DNA of 64,000 nt. Origin: JAHECE01 sp963780675. Lineage in GTDB: Bacteria > Actinomycetota > Actinomycetes > Actinomycetales > JAHECE01. The translations under genes and the position numbers were made by a program. The notes beneath the pieces were generated by a model that searched no databases, was not told the DNA's origin, and saw nothing but the letters and a program-made list of their open reading frames with translations. Location: the NCBI GenBank assembly GCA_963780675.1, contig CAWACR010000003.1:992001-1056000 (forward strand), read 5' to 3'. Numbering within the stretch: the first letter of the stretch is position 1; each line of letters starts with the position of its first letter. Below, in pieces: positions 49,040-56,714 of the stretch.

Positions 49040-50046
49040 CCCCGACCCTCCCTCTCGGTCCCCTCGGCGTGGACCCCGGCGTTGCCGTCGGCTTCTACCG
49101 CGACATGCTGCGGATCCGTCGCTTCGAGGAGCGCTGCGTCGAGCTCTACAGCGCGACGAAGATCCGCGGCTTCATGCACCTCTACATCGGCGAGGAAGCG
49201 GTCGCGGTCGGCGCCACCGCGGCCCTGCGCCCCGACGACGCCGTCGTGTCCACCTATCGCGACCACGGTCACGCCCTCGCGAGAGGGATGACGGCCCGCT
49301 CGATCATGGCCGAGATGTACGGGAAGGCGGAGGGGTGCAGCCGCGGGCGCGGCGGGTCCATGCACCTGTTCGACGCCGGCCTGCGGTTCTACGGGGGCAA
49401 CGCGATCGTCGCCGGGGGGCTGCCGCTCGCCGTCGGCCTCGCCCTCGCGGACGCGTTGCTGGGCCGGGAACGAGTGACGCTGTGCTTCTTCGGGGACGGC
49501 GCCGTCGCCGAGGGCGAGTTCCACGAGGCGATGAACCTCGCCGCGCTCTGGTCGCTCCCCGTGGTCTTCGCGTGCGAGAACAACCTCTATGCGATGGGCA
49601 CGGCGCTGGCCCGCGCGCAGTCGCAGACCGACCTCGCCCTCAAGGCGACCTCCTACGAGATGCCCGCCTGGGCGGTCGACGGGATGGACGTGCTCGCGTG
49701 CGCCGCCGCGGCCCGGCGTGCCGTCGACATGGCCCGCGCCGGCGGCGGCCCCTCCTTCGTCGAGTTCCGCACCTACCGCTTCCGCGCCCACTCCATGTAC
49801 GACCCCGAGCTCTACCGCAGCAAGGAGGAGGTCGAGGAGTGGAAGAAGCGCGACCCCCTCCCGCTCCTCGCCCGGCACCTGGGCGACGCCGGGCTCATGG
49901 CCGACGACGACGCCGCCCGCCTCGAGCGCGAGGTGGCCGCCGAGATCGACGACGCCATCGCCTTCGCCGAGGCCGGCACCCTCGAGCCCGTGGCGGAGCT
50001 CACCCGGCACGTCTACAAGCGCGAGGCGACGGGCGGTGCGCGATGA
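49036..50046 (+). CDS. Pyruvate dehydrogenase-type E1 component, alpha subunit
   Basis: A 336-residue thiamine-diphosphate-dependent E1alpha. The TPP motif from GDGAVAEGEFHEAMNLAA through to ENN lies at about residues 153-183; RGFMHLYIGEEAVAVG, TYRDHGHAL and GRGGSMHLF precede it, and YRFRAHSMYDPELYRSKEE is the phosphorylation-loop region of E1alpha. The small (alpha/beta) type resembles acetoin or branched-chain dehydrogenases as well as PDH. GTG 49036 overlaps the ligase stop by four bases. With E1beta and E2 it should oxidatively decarboxylate a 2-oxo acid; pyruvate or acetoin is likeliest. Confidence 0.93.
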   Translation: MTPTLPLGPLGVDPGVAVGFYRDMLRIRRFEERCVELYSATKIRGFMHLYIGEEAVAVGATAALRPDDAVVSTYRDHGHALARGMTARSIMAEMYGKAEGCSRGRGGSMHLFDAGLRFYGGNAIVAGGLPLAVGLALADALLGRERVTLCFFGDGAVAEGEFHEAMNLAALWSLPVVFACENNLYAMGTALARAQSQTDLALKATSYEMPAWAVDGMDVLACAAAARRAVDMARAGGGPSFVEFRTYRFRAHSMYDPELYRSKEEVEEWKKRDPLPLLARHLGDAGLMADDDAARLEREVAAEIDDAIAFAEAGTLEPVAELTRHVYKREATGGAR

Positions 50047-51056
50047 GCGCGACGGGCGCGACGGGCGCGACGACGCCGCAGACCACCTTCCGCGAGGCCT
50101 ACCGCGAGGCGATCCGGGACGCCCTGATCCGCGACCCGCTCGCGTTCCTCATGGGCGAGGACGTCGGCCGGTACGGCGGCTGCTTCGGCGTGAGCCGCGG
50201 CCTGCTCGAGGAGTTCGGGCCCGAGCGCATCCGCGACACCCCCCTCTCGGAGTCCGGCTTCACCGGCGCGGGCATCGGGGCGGCGCTGGGCGGGATGCAC
50301 CCGATCGTCGAGATCATGACGGTCAACTTCGCGATGCTCGCGCTCGACCAGATCGTCAACAACGCCGCGACGATGCTCCACATGTCCGGCGGGCAGCTCA
50401 ACGTCCCGCTCGTCATCCGGATGACCACCGGCGCGGGGCGCCAGCTCGCGGCGCAGCACTCGCACAGCCTCGAGGGCTGGTTCGGGCACATCCCCGGCAT
50501 CCGGGTGCTCGCCCCGGCCACCCTCGAGGACGCCCGCGGCATGCTCTGGACCGCCCTGCAGGACCCCGACCCCGTGCTGATCTGCGAGAACGGCTCGATG
50601 TACCCCGTGGCGGGCGACCTCGCGCCCGACGCCGGGCCGGTGGAGATCGACCACGCCGCGACCCGCCGCGCGGGCACCGACGTCAGCCTGATCACCTACG
50701 GCGGCTCGCTCCCCAAGGTCATGAGAGCCGCCGAGGTCCTCGCCGAGGACGGGATCTCCGCCGAGGTGGTCGATCTGCGGACACTGCGACCCCTCGACAA
50801 CGCCACGATCCTGGCGAGCGTCACGCGGACCCACCGCGCCGTCGTCGTCGACGAGGGGTGGCGCAGCGGGAGCCTGTCCGCCGAGGTGTCCGCCCGGATC
50901 ATGGAGGGCGCGTTCTACGACCTCGACGCACCCGTCGCCCGGGTGTGCGGCGCCGAGGTGCCGATCCCCTACGCCCAGCACCTGGAGCAGGCGGCCGTGC
51001 CCCAGGTCGAGGGCATCGTCACGGCCGCACGCGAGGTGGTGGGCCAGGGTGGCTGA
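50043..51056 (+). CDS. Pyruvate dehydrogenase-type E1 component, beta subunit
   Basis: A 337-residue E1beta. FREAYREAIRDALIRDPLAF, GEDVGRYGG, RIRDTPLSESGFTGAGIGAA and VEIMTVNFAMLALDQIVNNAA cover the TPP-binding side; EVVDLRTLRPLDNATILASV and VVVDEGWRSG are the C-terminal domain. ATG 50043 overlaps the E1alpha stop (ATGA). A nine-base GCGACGGGC repeat near the start encodes ATGATGAT. It pairs with E1alpha as heterotetramer. The E2 start lies 8 bases inside its 3' end, so all subunits are translationally coupled. Intact. Confidence 0.94.
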   Translation: MSATGATGATTPQTTFREAYREAIRDALIRDPLAFLMGEDVGRYGGCFGVSRGLLEEFGPERIRDTPLSESGFTGAGIGAALGGMHPIVEIMTVNFAMLALDQIVNNAATMLHMSGGQLNVPLVIRMTTGAGRQLAAQHSHSLEGWFGHIPGIRVLAPATLEDARGMLWTALQDPDPVLICENGSMYPVAGDLAPDAGPVEIDHAATRRAGTDVSLITYGGSLPKVMRAAEVLAEDGISAEVVDLRTLRPLDNATILASVTRTHRAVVVDEGWRSGSLSAEVSARIMEGAFYDLDAPVARVCGAEVPIPYAQHLEQAAVPQVEGIVTAAREVVGQGG

Positions 51057-52393
51057 GTTCAGGATGCCATCGCTCGGAGCCGACATGGAGTCGGGCACCC
51101 TGATCGCCTGGCACGTGAAGCCCGGGGACCACGTGGCGCGTGGCGACATCGTCGCCGAGGTGGACACCGACAAGTCCGTGATCGACGTCGAGACGTTTGC
51201 CACCGGCACGGTTGAGGAGATCCTCGTCTGGGAGGGCGACCGGGTGCCGGTCGGGACGCCGCTCGCGATCATCCGGGAGGACGTCGCGGCCGAAGGTGTG
51301 GGGGGCGCGGGGGGTGCACCGGAGCCGGAGGGTGCGGAACGCGCGGGTGCGGAGGCTGCGCGTCAGTCCACCACACCCGTCGACCGGACGGCGCCCGAAC
51401 CGGCCGTGCCCGAACCGGCCGCGCCCGAAGCCGGCCGTGCCCGAACCGGCCGTGCCCGAGTCGACGTCCGAGTCGATACCCCTTGCGCCGGCAAGTCGGC
51501 GCGGCGGCCCCTCCGCGTCACCGCGCGCCCGACGGCGAGCAGCCGAGTTGGGCGTCGACCTCGCCGAGGTCGGCGGCACGGGGCCCGGCAGCTCCGTGAC
51601 GAGCGACGACGTCGAGGCGTTCGCGGCCGCGCGCGCGGCTGTACAGGCGTCGGCCGGACCTGGGGCCGAGGTGCCCGTTCCCCCCGCCGAGGCGACGGCG
51701 CCTGCCGCTCCCCTCTCCGGAGCCGACCGCCGCGCCGCCCTGCGACGGGCCGTCGCGGCGTCGATGGCGCGGTCCAAGCGCGAGATCCCGCACTACTACC
51801 TCGCGAGCGACCTCGACGTCACCGACGCCGTGCGGTGGCTCGAGGAGCGCAACGCGGCGCTCCCGATCACCGAGCGCGTGCTGCCCGCCGCGATGCTCCT
51901 GAAGGCGACGGCGCTGGCACTTCGGGACACGCCCGAGCTCAACGGGTTCTTCGAGGAGGGCGCATTCCGGCCCGGGGACGGCATCCACCTCGGCGTAGCC
52001 ATCGCCATCAAGGGCGGGGGCCTCGTGGCGCCCGCGATCCGCGATGCCGACCACCTGTCGATCGGCGACCTCATGGCGAACCTGCGCGACCTCGTCGCCC
52101 GGGCACGGTCCGGGGGCCTGCGGGCCACGGAGATGTCCGACCCGACCGTCACCGTGACCAGCCTCGGCGACCAGGGCGTCGACACCGTGCTCCCCGTGAT
52201 CTACCCGCCACAGGTGGCCATCGTGGGGTTCGGGCGCATCCGGGACCGGCCCTGGGCGGTGGGGGGCGCCGTCGTCGTCCGCCAGATCGTGACCGCAACC
52301 CTGGCCGCCGACCACCGCGTCAGCGACGGCCACAGGGGCGCCGTCTTCCTGAGCGGCCTCGACCGAGCCCTCCACGCTCCCGAGATGCTCTGA
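51049..52393 (+). CDS. Dihydrolipoamide acyltransferase (E2), one apparent frameshift near 51430
   Basis: The first about 125 residues form a lipoyl domain (MPSLGADMESGTLIAWHVKPG, with the lipoyl lysine in VDTDKSVIDVET) and a Pro-Ala linker. Within the linker's 12-bp repeats the frame shifts at about 51428 through an extra G. The second frame continues the linker (PAVPEPAVPES), a peripheral-subunit-binding domain (RARRRAAELGVDLAEVGGTG) and the catalytic domain ending in ADHRVSDGHRGAVFLSG with the H-x-x-x-D-G motif. Repeats make this a likely sequencing slip. GTG 51049. There is no E3 in the operon, so the housekeeping dihydrolipoamide dehydrogenase would be used. Confidence 0.87.
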
Positions 52394-52424
52394 CGCCCCA
52401 CCTCACCGAACGAAGGGGACGCGC

Positions 52425-52679
52425 ATGGACCAGACCACGATCCGCGAGACGGTGCTCCGCGTGCTCGGCGAGGTGGCGCCGGACGTCGACGTGGGCAGCG
52501 CCGACCCGGCCGCCGACCTGCGAGAGGAGTACGAGCTCGACTCGATGGACATCCTCAACCTGGCGATCGGCCTGTTCCAGGCGACGGGCGTCGAAGTGCC
52601 CGAGCGCGACTACCCGAAGATCGTCACGGTCGACGGGTGCGTGGGGTACCTGGAGGCGCGCCTGGTTCCGCCCGGCTGA
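52425..52679 (+). CDS. Acyl carrier protein
   Basis: An 84-residue phosphopantetheine-binding protein. The attachment serine is S40 in the ELDSMDILNLAIGL motif (standard D-S-M/L), and the protein is acidic with four predicted helices. AAGGGG precedes ATG 52425, 31 bases after the E2 stop. It is the last gene of the PPTase - acyl-CoA ligase - E1alpha - E1beta - E2 operon. The AcpS-type transferase at the front would activate it. Its presence beside a 2-oxo acid dehydrogenase is unusual and suggests it receives or supplies the acyl group. It is not next to fatty acid or polyketide genes. Confidence 0.88.
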   Translation: MDQTTIRETVLRVLGEVAPDVDVGSADPAADLREEYELDSMDILNLAIGLFQATGVEVPERDYPKIVTVDGCVGYLEARLVPPG

Positions 52680-52746
52680 GCGGGAGGAGTTGAGGACGGG
52701 AGTCCGCCCGGGACCCCCTGCCCAGGCCCGGCGGCTCCGCCGTGGG

Positions 52747-52761
52747 TACTCTGCGCCCGTG
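52747..52761 (+). promoter_or_regulatory. Leaderless promoter of the copC gene
   Basis: TACTCT (52747-52752), six bases, then GTG 52759, with no ribosome site: the same geometry as at 6929 and 15368. Confidence 0.5.
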
Positions 52762-53352
52762 CCCCGTCTCGGCCGCGTCGTCGCTGCGCTCCTCCTCGGG
52801 CTCGTGGGGTTCGCCGTCGCCGGCACCTGGGCCTCGGCACCGGCGAGCGCACACGACCAACTCATCGGGAGTTCGCCCGCAGCCGACGCCGTGCTCGATG
52901 CCGCCCCGAGCGACGTCACCCTCACGTTCAACGCGGACGTCCTGCCCATCTCGCCGACGATCATCGTGCGGGACGCGGCCGGCGCCGTCGTCGTCGACGC
53001 CGAACCCACGGTCAGCGGCGCGGTCGTCTCCACCCCACTGCCGGCGGACCTCCCGCCCGGGACCTACGCCGTGGTCTGGCGCGTGGTCTCCACCGACGGC
53101 CACCCCATCGAGGGGACGTTCGCGTTCACGATCGCCGGGGCCGCGCCCCCTCCTCCCGCGCCGGGCGAGCCGACGACGGCGCCCACCACCAGCGAACCGG
53201 CCGCGACGGCAGCCTCCCCCACGCCCGAGACCGACGACGACGCCGACGCCGCAGGGATGTCCTCGTTCGTGCCGCTCGCCCTCGCCGTAGGGGCCGCCGG
53301 GGCGGTCGGGGCGGCCGCCCTCCTCGCGGTGCGGCGTCGGCGAGACTCCTGA
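52759..53352 (+). CDS. CopC-domain copper-binding-like membrane-anchored protein
   Basis: A 197-residue exported protein. A signal peptide at 1-32 (LGRVVAALLLGLVGFAVAG, then ASA) leads to the mature N-terminus HDQLIGSSPAADAVLDAAP, whose histidine directly after the cleavage site is the typical CopC copper ligand. The domain includes TLTFNADVLPISPTIIVRD and YAVVWRVVSTDGHPIEGTFAF. A Pro-Thr-rich linker and a C-terminal membrane helix (about 168-190) followed by RRRR anchor it outside the membrane. It may hold extracellular copper for the cell or a cuproenzyme. No CopD follows. GTG 52759 from the leaderless promoter. Confidence 0.87.
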   Translation: MPRLGRVVAALLLGLVGFAVAGTWASAPASAHDQLIGSSPAADAVLDAAPSDVTLTFNADVLPISPTIIVRDAAGAVVVDAEPTVSGAVVSTPLPADLPPGTYAVVWRVVSTDGHPIEGTFAFTIAGAAPPPPAPGEPTTAPTTSEPAATAASPTPETDDDADAAGMSSFVPLALAVGAAGAVGAAALLAVRRRRDS

Positions 53353-53391
53353 CAGACCGCGACGCCCCGCCCTCGGAGCGGTCGGTGCGCC

Positions 53392-53430
53392 ATACCCCCT
53401 GGGGCATATCGCTTTACCCCGGGGGGTATG
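53392..53430 (+). promoter_or_regulatory. Tandem CstR/CsoR-like operators before the sulfide oxidation genes
   Basis: Two adjacent pseudo-palindromes ATACCCCCTGGGGCATAT (53392-53409) and TTTACCCCGGGGGGTATG (53413-53430) have the AT-ACCCC/GGGG-TAT pattern of persulfide-sensing CstR sites. A TAGATC -10-like box lies at about 53436. No csoR/cstR gene is in the window, so the regulator would be encoded elsewhere. The target is the operon at 53533. Confidence 0.65.
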
Positions 53431-53532
53431 GGACCTAGATCCCTCGGAACCGCACCAGAACCGACCTAGCGTGGTCTCAGACGGGGGGCGCCGAGACCCG
53501 GAACCCCCCTCCGCCTGACAAGGGAGTAGCGG

Positions 53533-54783
53533 ATGAAGAACCTCGTGGTGCTCGGCGCAGGGACCGCCGGCACGATGGTCGTCAACAAGCTGCGCAAGCA
53601 CCTGCCGGCATCCGAGTGGGCCATCACGGTGGTCGACCAGAGCCCGACCCACTACTACCAGCCCGGGTTCCTGTTCATCCCGTTCGGGATCTACTCCCCC
53701 ACGGAGGTCTCCCGGCCCCGGCGCACGTCCATCCACAAGGGCATCCGGCTGATCACCGCCGAGATCGACCGGGTGGAGCCGGAAGCGAACACCGTGCACC
53801 TCGTGGACGGTCGTGCCTTGACCTACGACTACCTCGTCATCGCGACCGGCACCTCGCCCCGCCCGGACGAGACCCCCGGCATGGCCGACGACCTCGGCGG
53901 AAGCATCCACGAGTTCTACACCTACGACGGCGCCGTGGCTCTCGCGAAGAAGCTGGCCGACTGGGAGGGCGGGCGGCTCGTGGTCCACGTGACCGAGATG
54001 CCGATCAAGTGCCCGGTGGCGCCGCTGGAGTTCGTCTTCCTGGCCGACGACTACTTCCACCGCAGGGCGATGCGGGACAAGGTGGACCTCGTCTACGTCA
54101 CCCCGCTCCCCGGAGCGTTCACCAAGCCCGTGGCGGCCGAGGCCCTCGGCTCGATGCTGGACGACCGGGGCATCGCCGTCGAACCCGACTTCGTCGTCGA
54201 GAGCATCGACCCGGAGGCCAGGGTGCTGACCTCGTACGACGAACGCGAGGTCCCCTACGACCTCCTCGTCACCATCCCGCTGAACATGGGCGCCGACTAC
54301 GTCGCACGCTCCGGGCTCGGCGACGAGCTCAACTTCGTGCCCACCGACAGGCACACGCTCCAGGCGAAGGGGCACGCCAACGTCTTCGTCCTCGGCGACG
54401 CGAGCGACATCCCCACGTCCAAGGCGGGCTCGGTGGCGCACTTCTCCGTCGAGGTCTTCACGAAGAACTTCCTCGAGCTCGTGGCCGGCAAGCCCATGAC
54501 GGAGTCGTTCGACGGGCACGCCAACTGCTTCATCGAGAGCGGCGCCGGCAAGGGTCTCCTGCTGGACTTCAACTACGACACCGAGCCACTCACGGGCACG
54601 TTCCCGTTCCCGGTCGTCGGCCCGATGAAGCTGCTCGGGGAGTCCCGTGCCAACCACCTCGGCAAGCTCGCGTTCCGGTGGGTCTACTGGAACATGCTCC
54701 TGCCGGGCCGTCCCATCCCCCTGCCGGCCCACATGACGATGGCCGGCAAGAAGGTCCCTGCCGACACCCTCGAGAAGGTCTGA
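53533..54783 (+). CDS. sqr: Sulfide:quinone oxidoreductase-type flavoprotein
   Basis: A 416-residue FAD-linked oxidoreductase (NADH dehydrogenase II-like fold). LVVLGAGTAGTMVVNKLRKHL is the FAD motif; HYYQPGFLFIPFG and MPIKCPVAPLEF are SQR hallmarks, with C160 and C332 (in GHANCFIESG) as the likely redox cysteine pair; VFVLGDASDIPTSKAGS is the second flavin motif. It oxidises sulfide to persulfide or polysulfide, passing electrons to quinone at the membrane. ATG 53533 has AGGGAG. It begins an operon with tusE-like and dsrE2-like genes, and its promoter carries CstR-like sites, matching control by sulfide or persulfide. Confidence 0.88.
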   Translation: MKNLVVLGAGTAGTMVVNKLRKHLPASEWAITVVDQSPTHYYQPGFLFIPFGIYSPTEVSRPRRTSIHKGIRLITAEIDRVEPEANTVHLVDGRALTYDYLVIATGTSPRPDETPGMADDLGGSIHEFYTYDGAVALAKKLADWEGGRLVVHVTEMPIKCPVAPLEFVFLADDYFHRRAMRDKVDLVYVTPLPGAFTKPVAAEALGSMLDDRGIAVEPDFVVESIDPEARVLTSYDEREVPYDLLVTIPLNMGADYVARSGLGDELNFVPTDRHTLQAKGHANVFVLGDASDIPTSKAGSVAHFSVEVFTKNFLELVAGKPMTESFDGHANCFIESGAGKGLLLDFNYDTEPLTGTFPFPVVGPMKLLGESRANHLGKLAFRWVYWNMLLPGRPIPLPAHMTMAGKKVPADTLEKV

Positions 54784-54787
54784 AGCC

Positions 54788-55102
54788 ATGCCCACCACCA
54801 CCATGAACGGCCGTGAGATCAGCGTCGACGCGGAGGGCTTCCTCACCGACCCCAGCCAGTGGGACGAGGACCTCGCCCTCGTGCTCGCTCAGAACATCGG
54901 CGTGGAGATGACCGACGCGCACTGGAAGGTCATCCGCTTCCTCCGCGAGGACTTCGCGAAGCAGGGCGAGACGGCTACCACGCGGCGCGTGCAGTCCGTG
55001 GGCGGCGTCCCCACCAAGGAGCAGTTCGCGCTCTTCCCCAAGAAGCCCGCCAAGAAGATGGCCTACATCGCCGGCCTGCCCAAGCCGCGCGGCTGCGTCT
55101 GA
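54788..55102 (+). CDS. TusE/DsrC-family sulfur carrier protein
   Basis: A 104-residue DsrC/TusE-like protein, starting four bases after the SQR stop. NGREISVDAEGFLTDPSQWDEDLA and VGGVPTKEQFALFPKKPAKKMAYIAGLPKP match the family, and the C-terminus ends GCV with the conserved penultimate cysteine (C103). The second cysteine that true DsrC has about ten residues earlier is absent (Y-I-A-G in its place), so it resembles TusE more than dissimilatory DsrC. It probably accepts the sulfane sulfur from SQR via DsrE2. Co-transcribed with both neighbours. Confidence 0.88.
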   Translation: MPTTTMNGREISVDAEGFLTDPSQWDEDLALVLAQNIGVEMTDAHWKVIRFLREDFAKQGETATTRRVQSVGGVPTKEQFALFPKKPAKKMAYIAGLPKPRGCV

Positions 55103-55153
55103 GCGGCCCGCGCACGACGACGGACCTCCCCGACCACACGAAGAGACGAGACC

Positions 55154-55678
55154 ATGAGCACTCCTGACGCGCCCCTCATCCCCCGGTTCGACGACGACGA
55201 GGACAGCGGCCGCACCCTCGCGATCATCTGCTCCAAGGGCAACCTCGACATGGCCTACCCGGGCCTCATCCTCGGCAACGCCGCTCTGGGCGAGGGCGTG
55301 GAGACGCACCTGTTCTTCACCTTCTGGGGCTTCGACATGATCACGAAGTCCCGGATGAACGACCTGAAGTTCAGCCCGGCGGGCAACACCGCGCTGCACC
55401 TCCCGCTGAAGGACATGCGCGTGCCGCAGGCGCTTGCTCCGGCGATGACCGGACCCGCGACGTCGATGCTCAAGAAGCAGCTGGCCGCGCTCGACATCCC
55501 CGAGGTGCCCGACTTCCTCGACCAGATCGTCGCCGCGGGCGGTCACCTCTGGGCGTGCCGGCTCTCCGCGGACATGGCGAAGCTCGACGAGACGGACCTG
55601 CGCGACGACGTCGAGGGCATCATCAGCGCGAGCGACTTCATCGCGATGACGGCCGGCGCGCAGCTGCTCTTCATCTGA
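55154..55678 (+). CDS. DsrE/DsrF/DrsH-like sulfur transfer protein (DsrE2 type)
   Basis: A 174-residue DsrE-fold protein. LAIICSKGNLDMAYPGLILGNAAL is the first strand-helix, with a cysteine near residue 26; GEGVETHLFFTFWGFDMI and a second cysteine in GGHLWACRLSADMAKLD (about 136), the family position for sulfur carriage, follow. It lacks a predicted membrane anchor. Third gene of the SQR operon, 51 bases after the tusE-like stop. It should relay sulfur between SQR or rhodaneses and the TusE-like protein. A strong palindrome terminates the transcript shortly after. Confidence 0.87.
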   Translation: MSTPDAPLIPRFDDDEDSGRTLAIICSKGNLDMAYPGLILGNAALGEGVETHLFFTFWGFDMITKSRMNDLKFSPAGNTALHLPLKDMRVPQALAPAMTGPATSMLKKQLAALDIPEVPDFLDQIVAAGGHLWACRLSADMAKLDETDLRDDVEGIISASDFIAMTAGAQLLFI

Positions 55679-55703
55679 CCGCTCCCCACCTCGCTGAGGT
55701 ACG

Positions 55704-55775
55704 CGCTGAGGTCGAGCGCTCTCGTTCGTGAGGTCGAGCGCTCGACCTCACGAACGAGAGCGCTCGACCTCAGCG
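55704..55775. terminator. 72-bp perfect palindrome, bidirectional terminator
   Basis: Every base from 55704 to 55739 pairs with 55740 to 55775 (36-bp arms, no loop bases). The 8-mer GAGCGCTC occurs three times, in both arms and at the centre, giving nested smaller hairpins. It lies between the convergent dsrE2-like gene and the minus-strand gene at 55856, so it most likely ends both transcripts. Confidence 0.85.
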
Positions 55776-55855
55776 AAGGGGGGCGGGGGCGGAAATCAGC
55801 GGGACGGACTCCGCACGGCGGAGCGCGGCCGAACGGCAGAGCGGCGGAACGTCGG

Positions 55856-56554
55856 TCAGCGCGCCATGCTCGCCGGCCGGCACACGGGGAGCCAGACGTC
55901 GGGCGGGAGCGTGGTCGCCGGGAGCGAGGTCCGGCCCGCCCACGTCCGGCACTCCTCGATCGCACCCTCGAGGAGCCCCTGCAGCCGGGCGTCCGCATCG
56001 TCGATGCAGGCTTCCGCGATCCCTTCGACCGCCACGGTGACGATCGCGGGCCCGGAGTCGATCCGGAAGCGCCGCGGGTTGACCCGGGTTCCGCGCATGA
56101 AGGCCCGCGCCCACGGCTCCGAGTGGGGCGCCGACGCGAGGAGTGCCCGGGTCTCGGGGCGAAGGGTGCCCGGCGGCCGGTCGTCGAGGTGGTCGAGCAC
56201 CCGTTCGCAGGTGAGGAGGCCGACGGCGAGAACGTTCTGCCGGCCCTCCCGTGCGACGCGGATCCCCGCCCCCGCCGCACGGAGTGCGATCTCGACGTCC
56301 CAGTGCGGGTCGTCGCTCGTCAGGCCGATCACGGACGGGATCAGCCGGGCCAGTCGCGGCCGCGCCTCGTCAGACGACGCGTCGTTCACGGCCCTCGCGA
56401 GACCGGCGAGCAGCGGGTGGGTGCACGCCGGATGGTCGCTCCAGCGCTCCCCGGCGAGATAGGACGCGAGTTCCATGAAGCACGCGCCCTTGCGGGGGTT
56501 GCGGTGCCGCCCCCGCGCGAGCATGGGCAACTGGTCCGGGCTCGTAGCGCTCAT
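55856..56554 (-). CDS. Conserved actinobacterial protein of unknown function
   Basis: A 232-residue soluble protein. I recognise the opening RHRNPRKGACFMELASYLAG followed by SDHPACTHPLLAGLARAVND (about residues 17-59) as a conserved actinobacterial motif with two cysteines, but no function is assigned to it that I know. It continues with several short helices (VGLLTCERVLDHL, ACIDDADARLQGLLEGAIEECRTW). No signal peptide or membrane helix. The start is ATG 56554; a GGAG-like leader GTGGAGGTGAG lies upstream. Convergent with the SQR operon, divergent from the molybdenum oxidoreductase. Could be a regulatory or sensor protein; open. Confidence 0.7.
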   Translation of the reverse strand: MSATSPDQLPMLARGRHRNPRKGACFMELASYLAGERWSDHPACTHPLLAGLARAVNDASSDEARPRLARLIPSVIGLTSDDPHWDVEIALRAAGAGIRVAREGRQNVLAVGLLTCERVLDHLDDRPPGTLRPETRALLASAPHSEPWARAFMRGTRVNPRRFRIDSGPAIVTVAVEGIAEACIDDADARLQGLLEGAIEECRTWAGRTSLPATTLPPDVWLPVCRPASMAR

Positions 56555-56714
56555 CGTGGGCTCACCTCCACGGGACAGGCAGGTCGCGTGGCCCCAGTGT
56601 GCGCCTCGCGCAGCGACCTGACAACGCCCCGGGGCGAACCTGTCCCCGACCCGCGGTTCGCCGGTTCGGCCTCCCGGGCTGGCGCACGCACGGTTTCACC
56701 GCGCACACTCGGCC

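Noticed and set aside
51396..51460. 12-bp repeats in the E2 gene considered as a regulatory array.
   Set aside because: They encode the Pro-Ala-Val-Pro-Glu linker between lipoyl and binding domains, a usual low-complexity linker.
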